This document shows, piece after piece, positions 4,722-6,061 of a stretch of 6,061 nt of DNA; position 1 is the first letter of the stretch, and each line of letters starts with the position of its first letter. The notes below the pieces were generated by a model that searched no databases, was not told where the DNA came from, and was given only the letters and a program-made list of their open reading frames with translations. Source of the DNA: Devosia sp. (GTDB taxonomy: Bacteria > Pseudomonadota > Alphaproteobacteria > Rhizobiales > Devosiaceae); the NCBI GenBank assembly GCA_011322005.1, contig DROE01000149.1, forward strand, positions 1-6,061. The letters run 5' to 3'. The position numbers were made by a program, and so were the translations under genes.

Positions 4722-6061
4722 TTGTGGGATGGGCTAGTCAGTTGGGTTGGTAACTCTTGGATGAGTTTCTCTCATTGGTGGGATCAGAGCTTGGTTGTTT
4801 TCGCGCGCGATGACTACAGCCCCTTGCTTGATATCAGCGGCTTTCTAGGCATTCTCGCGTTTTCTGTAGCGGTTTTCACTCTCACCAGTCCGAGGTTTCA
4901 ACTCAGGCAGGCGACGGCAATCATTCCCTTCCGGCCACTATTCTTTGGCACGCTTCTAGTTTCCGCCGTCATTACGTTCGCAATCGAAGCCTTTATTCTC
5001 TACGGAGTTCGAGTTCCGAATTTCCTCAGTCCAAATACGATCAACTATCTCATCACGGCGGCAATTGCGTTATTGATCTTCTACTGGATGAAGATTTGCT
5101 TCATCAGGCCGCCCCGGTTTTCTAGGTTTACCGCTAAACACTTCTTTCAGCAGACATATCTTCATATCGCGAATGGGAGTAAAGAAGAGATGCTGGCATT
5201 GGCCCGCGAGATCATGCGTGAAGCTCCCAGACTGATCCGCCACACACCACGTATGAAACGTTACCGCTTCGAGGAAGACAAACCGGTCAAAATGTCGACG
5301 TTGCAAACGCACGCTCACTTCCTTAACTCGCTCTTGTCCGATACTCGGTTCTGCGACGCTGTCGCTATAGAGATACCTTCTTTTCCTGCCCATATGGTGG
5401 AAGTAGCAGTCAAACTAGAAAGGTACGATGCACCAATTCAGCTTATGGTGAAGCGTACTGTGATAGCCATGATCAGCAAACCGGGGTCAGCATTATTTGT
5501 CGAAAACGAGTGGTTGGGCCAAGGTTTCATAGGTAATACAAAGCCCATTACACGATCCATTTTTGGAAATTGGTATTTATTTGAAGCCTTCGATTCGGGA
5601 TTGGAAGCGCCGCTTGACTTGGACTATCCGTATGCTCGCAGTTGGGACACCGACACTTGGCGAGTGTATTTCGGTATCGCGCGCGAGTATGTTCGGGGGC
5701 TAACGTCCAAGGGGCGGGTAAATTGGGATGCCCGTGGTATCCACCACATTCTTGAAACGGCAGAGAAAGCTTATGAACAATTGGGAGACCTGAAGAAGTA
5801 TGAAGATTTATTCAGCCCATACAACCCAACTTGGCATGCAAGGGAGGCTAATGAATTCATTAAAGACCTCGTCAAGGCATTCGACAAAAGCAACGGGTGG
5901 GTTGGCTTCGAAAGAAGAGATGATTTCAGATATGGGCACGACCTGTCTTCAAGGCTTGCAGCGCTCTTCTTCGAGGCGATTTTCAATGCAGCGCAGGTAA
6001 ATACGAAGGAATTCCGAATGTGGGATGTTCAGCACAACACAGTTTGGTCCCCCATTGGAAA
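4722..6061 (+). CDS. Unrecognised membrane protein with three N-terminal helices and a large soluble domain (3' end outside window)
   Basis: The frame is open from TTG 4722 to the window end, giving 446 visible residues; an upstream in-frame TAG lies at 4692. The TTG is chosen because of the GGGAGG site; ATG 4761 would remove 13 residues. Three hydrophobic segments are seen at about 40-56, 72-96 and 107-123. Basic residues lie at 58, 62 and 71, and again just after the third helix (K124, R129, R132, R135, K139). This predicts an outside N-terminus and a cytoplasmic domain from residue 124 on. That domain has mixed strands to about 330, then charged helices, including one beginning at H341-H342 and an amphipathic 'SRLAALFFEAIFNAAQ' segment at about 409-424. 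I see no Walker, HD, nuclease or protease motif. Codon use is less GC-biased than in the ATPase gene. I recognise no family. Its place beside a mobile-type module makes a cargo role, perhaps defence, thinkable but unproven. Confidence 0.75.
   Translation, partial: MWDGLVSWVGNSWMSFSHWWDQSLVVFARDDYSPLLDISGFLGILAFSVAVFTLTSPRFQLRQATAIIPFRPLFFGTLLVSAVITFAIEAFILYGVRVPNFLSPNTINYLITAAIALLIFYWMKICFIRPPRFSRFTAKHFFQQTYLHIANGSKEEMLALAREIMREAPRLIRHTPRMKRYRFEEDKPVKMSTLQTHAHFLNSLLSDTRFCDAVAIEIPSFPAHMVEVAVKLERYDAPIQLMVKRTVIAMISKPGSALFVENEWLGQGFIGNTKPITRSIFGNWYLFEAFDSGLEAPLDLDYPYARSWDTDTWRVYFGIAREYVRGLTSKGRVNWDARGIHHILETAEKAYEQLGDLKKYEDLFSPYNPTWHAREANEFIKDLVKAFDKSNGWVGFERRDDFRYGHDLSSRLAALFFEAIFNAAQVNTKEFRMWDVQHNTVWSPIG

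Noticed and set aside
5070..5393. Minus-strand open frame of 107 codons within the right-hand gene
   Set aside because: The plus-strand frame from 4722 runs uninterrupted through it with sensible membrane topology, so the short opposite frame is a shadow.

Overview
The window looks like a piece of a mobile or accessory region in a GC-rich Gram-negative bacterium, most likely an alphaproteobacterium. That assignment is an inference from codon style, strong Shine-Dalgarno sites and the type of genes; no rRNA, tRNA or housekeeping gene is present to fix it. No integrase, transposase, tRNA-type attachment site or CRISPR array is visible.

Layout, left to right. Positions 1-582 (+) hold the 3' end of a gene whose product has a fibronectin-III-like beta domain and a helical tail. 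It converges on a small hypothetical gene (621-968, -), and a strong minus-strand intrinsic terminator sits between them. An 80-base divergent intergenic region with a perfect 6-bp-arm dyad separates that gene from the main gene of the window (1049-2761, +), a soluble HerA/TraG/VirD4-like P-loop ATPase. Downstream is an AT-richer gene for a small exported protein (2849-3451, +). It converges on a replication-relaxation (Replic_Relax) family gene (3562-4485, -). That gene has a consensus -10 box placed so that its mRNA would begin at or next to the ATG, with 7-bp direct repeats upstream. After 236 bases with no convincing gene, a large gene for an unrecognised membrane protein (4722 to the window end, +) begins at a TTG codon and runs off the edge.

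How the genes may work together: a DNA-pumping or coupling-type ATPase plus a Replic_Relax protein suggests the DNA-processing part of a plasmid or integrative/mobilisable element. In this reading the small exported protein and the membrane protein are cargo. The ATPase has no membrane anchor, no classical relaxase is in view, and three proteins (621-968, 2849-3451 and 4722-6061) match no family I can name. The functional link between these genes is inferred from proximity, not shown by the sequence.
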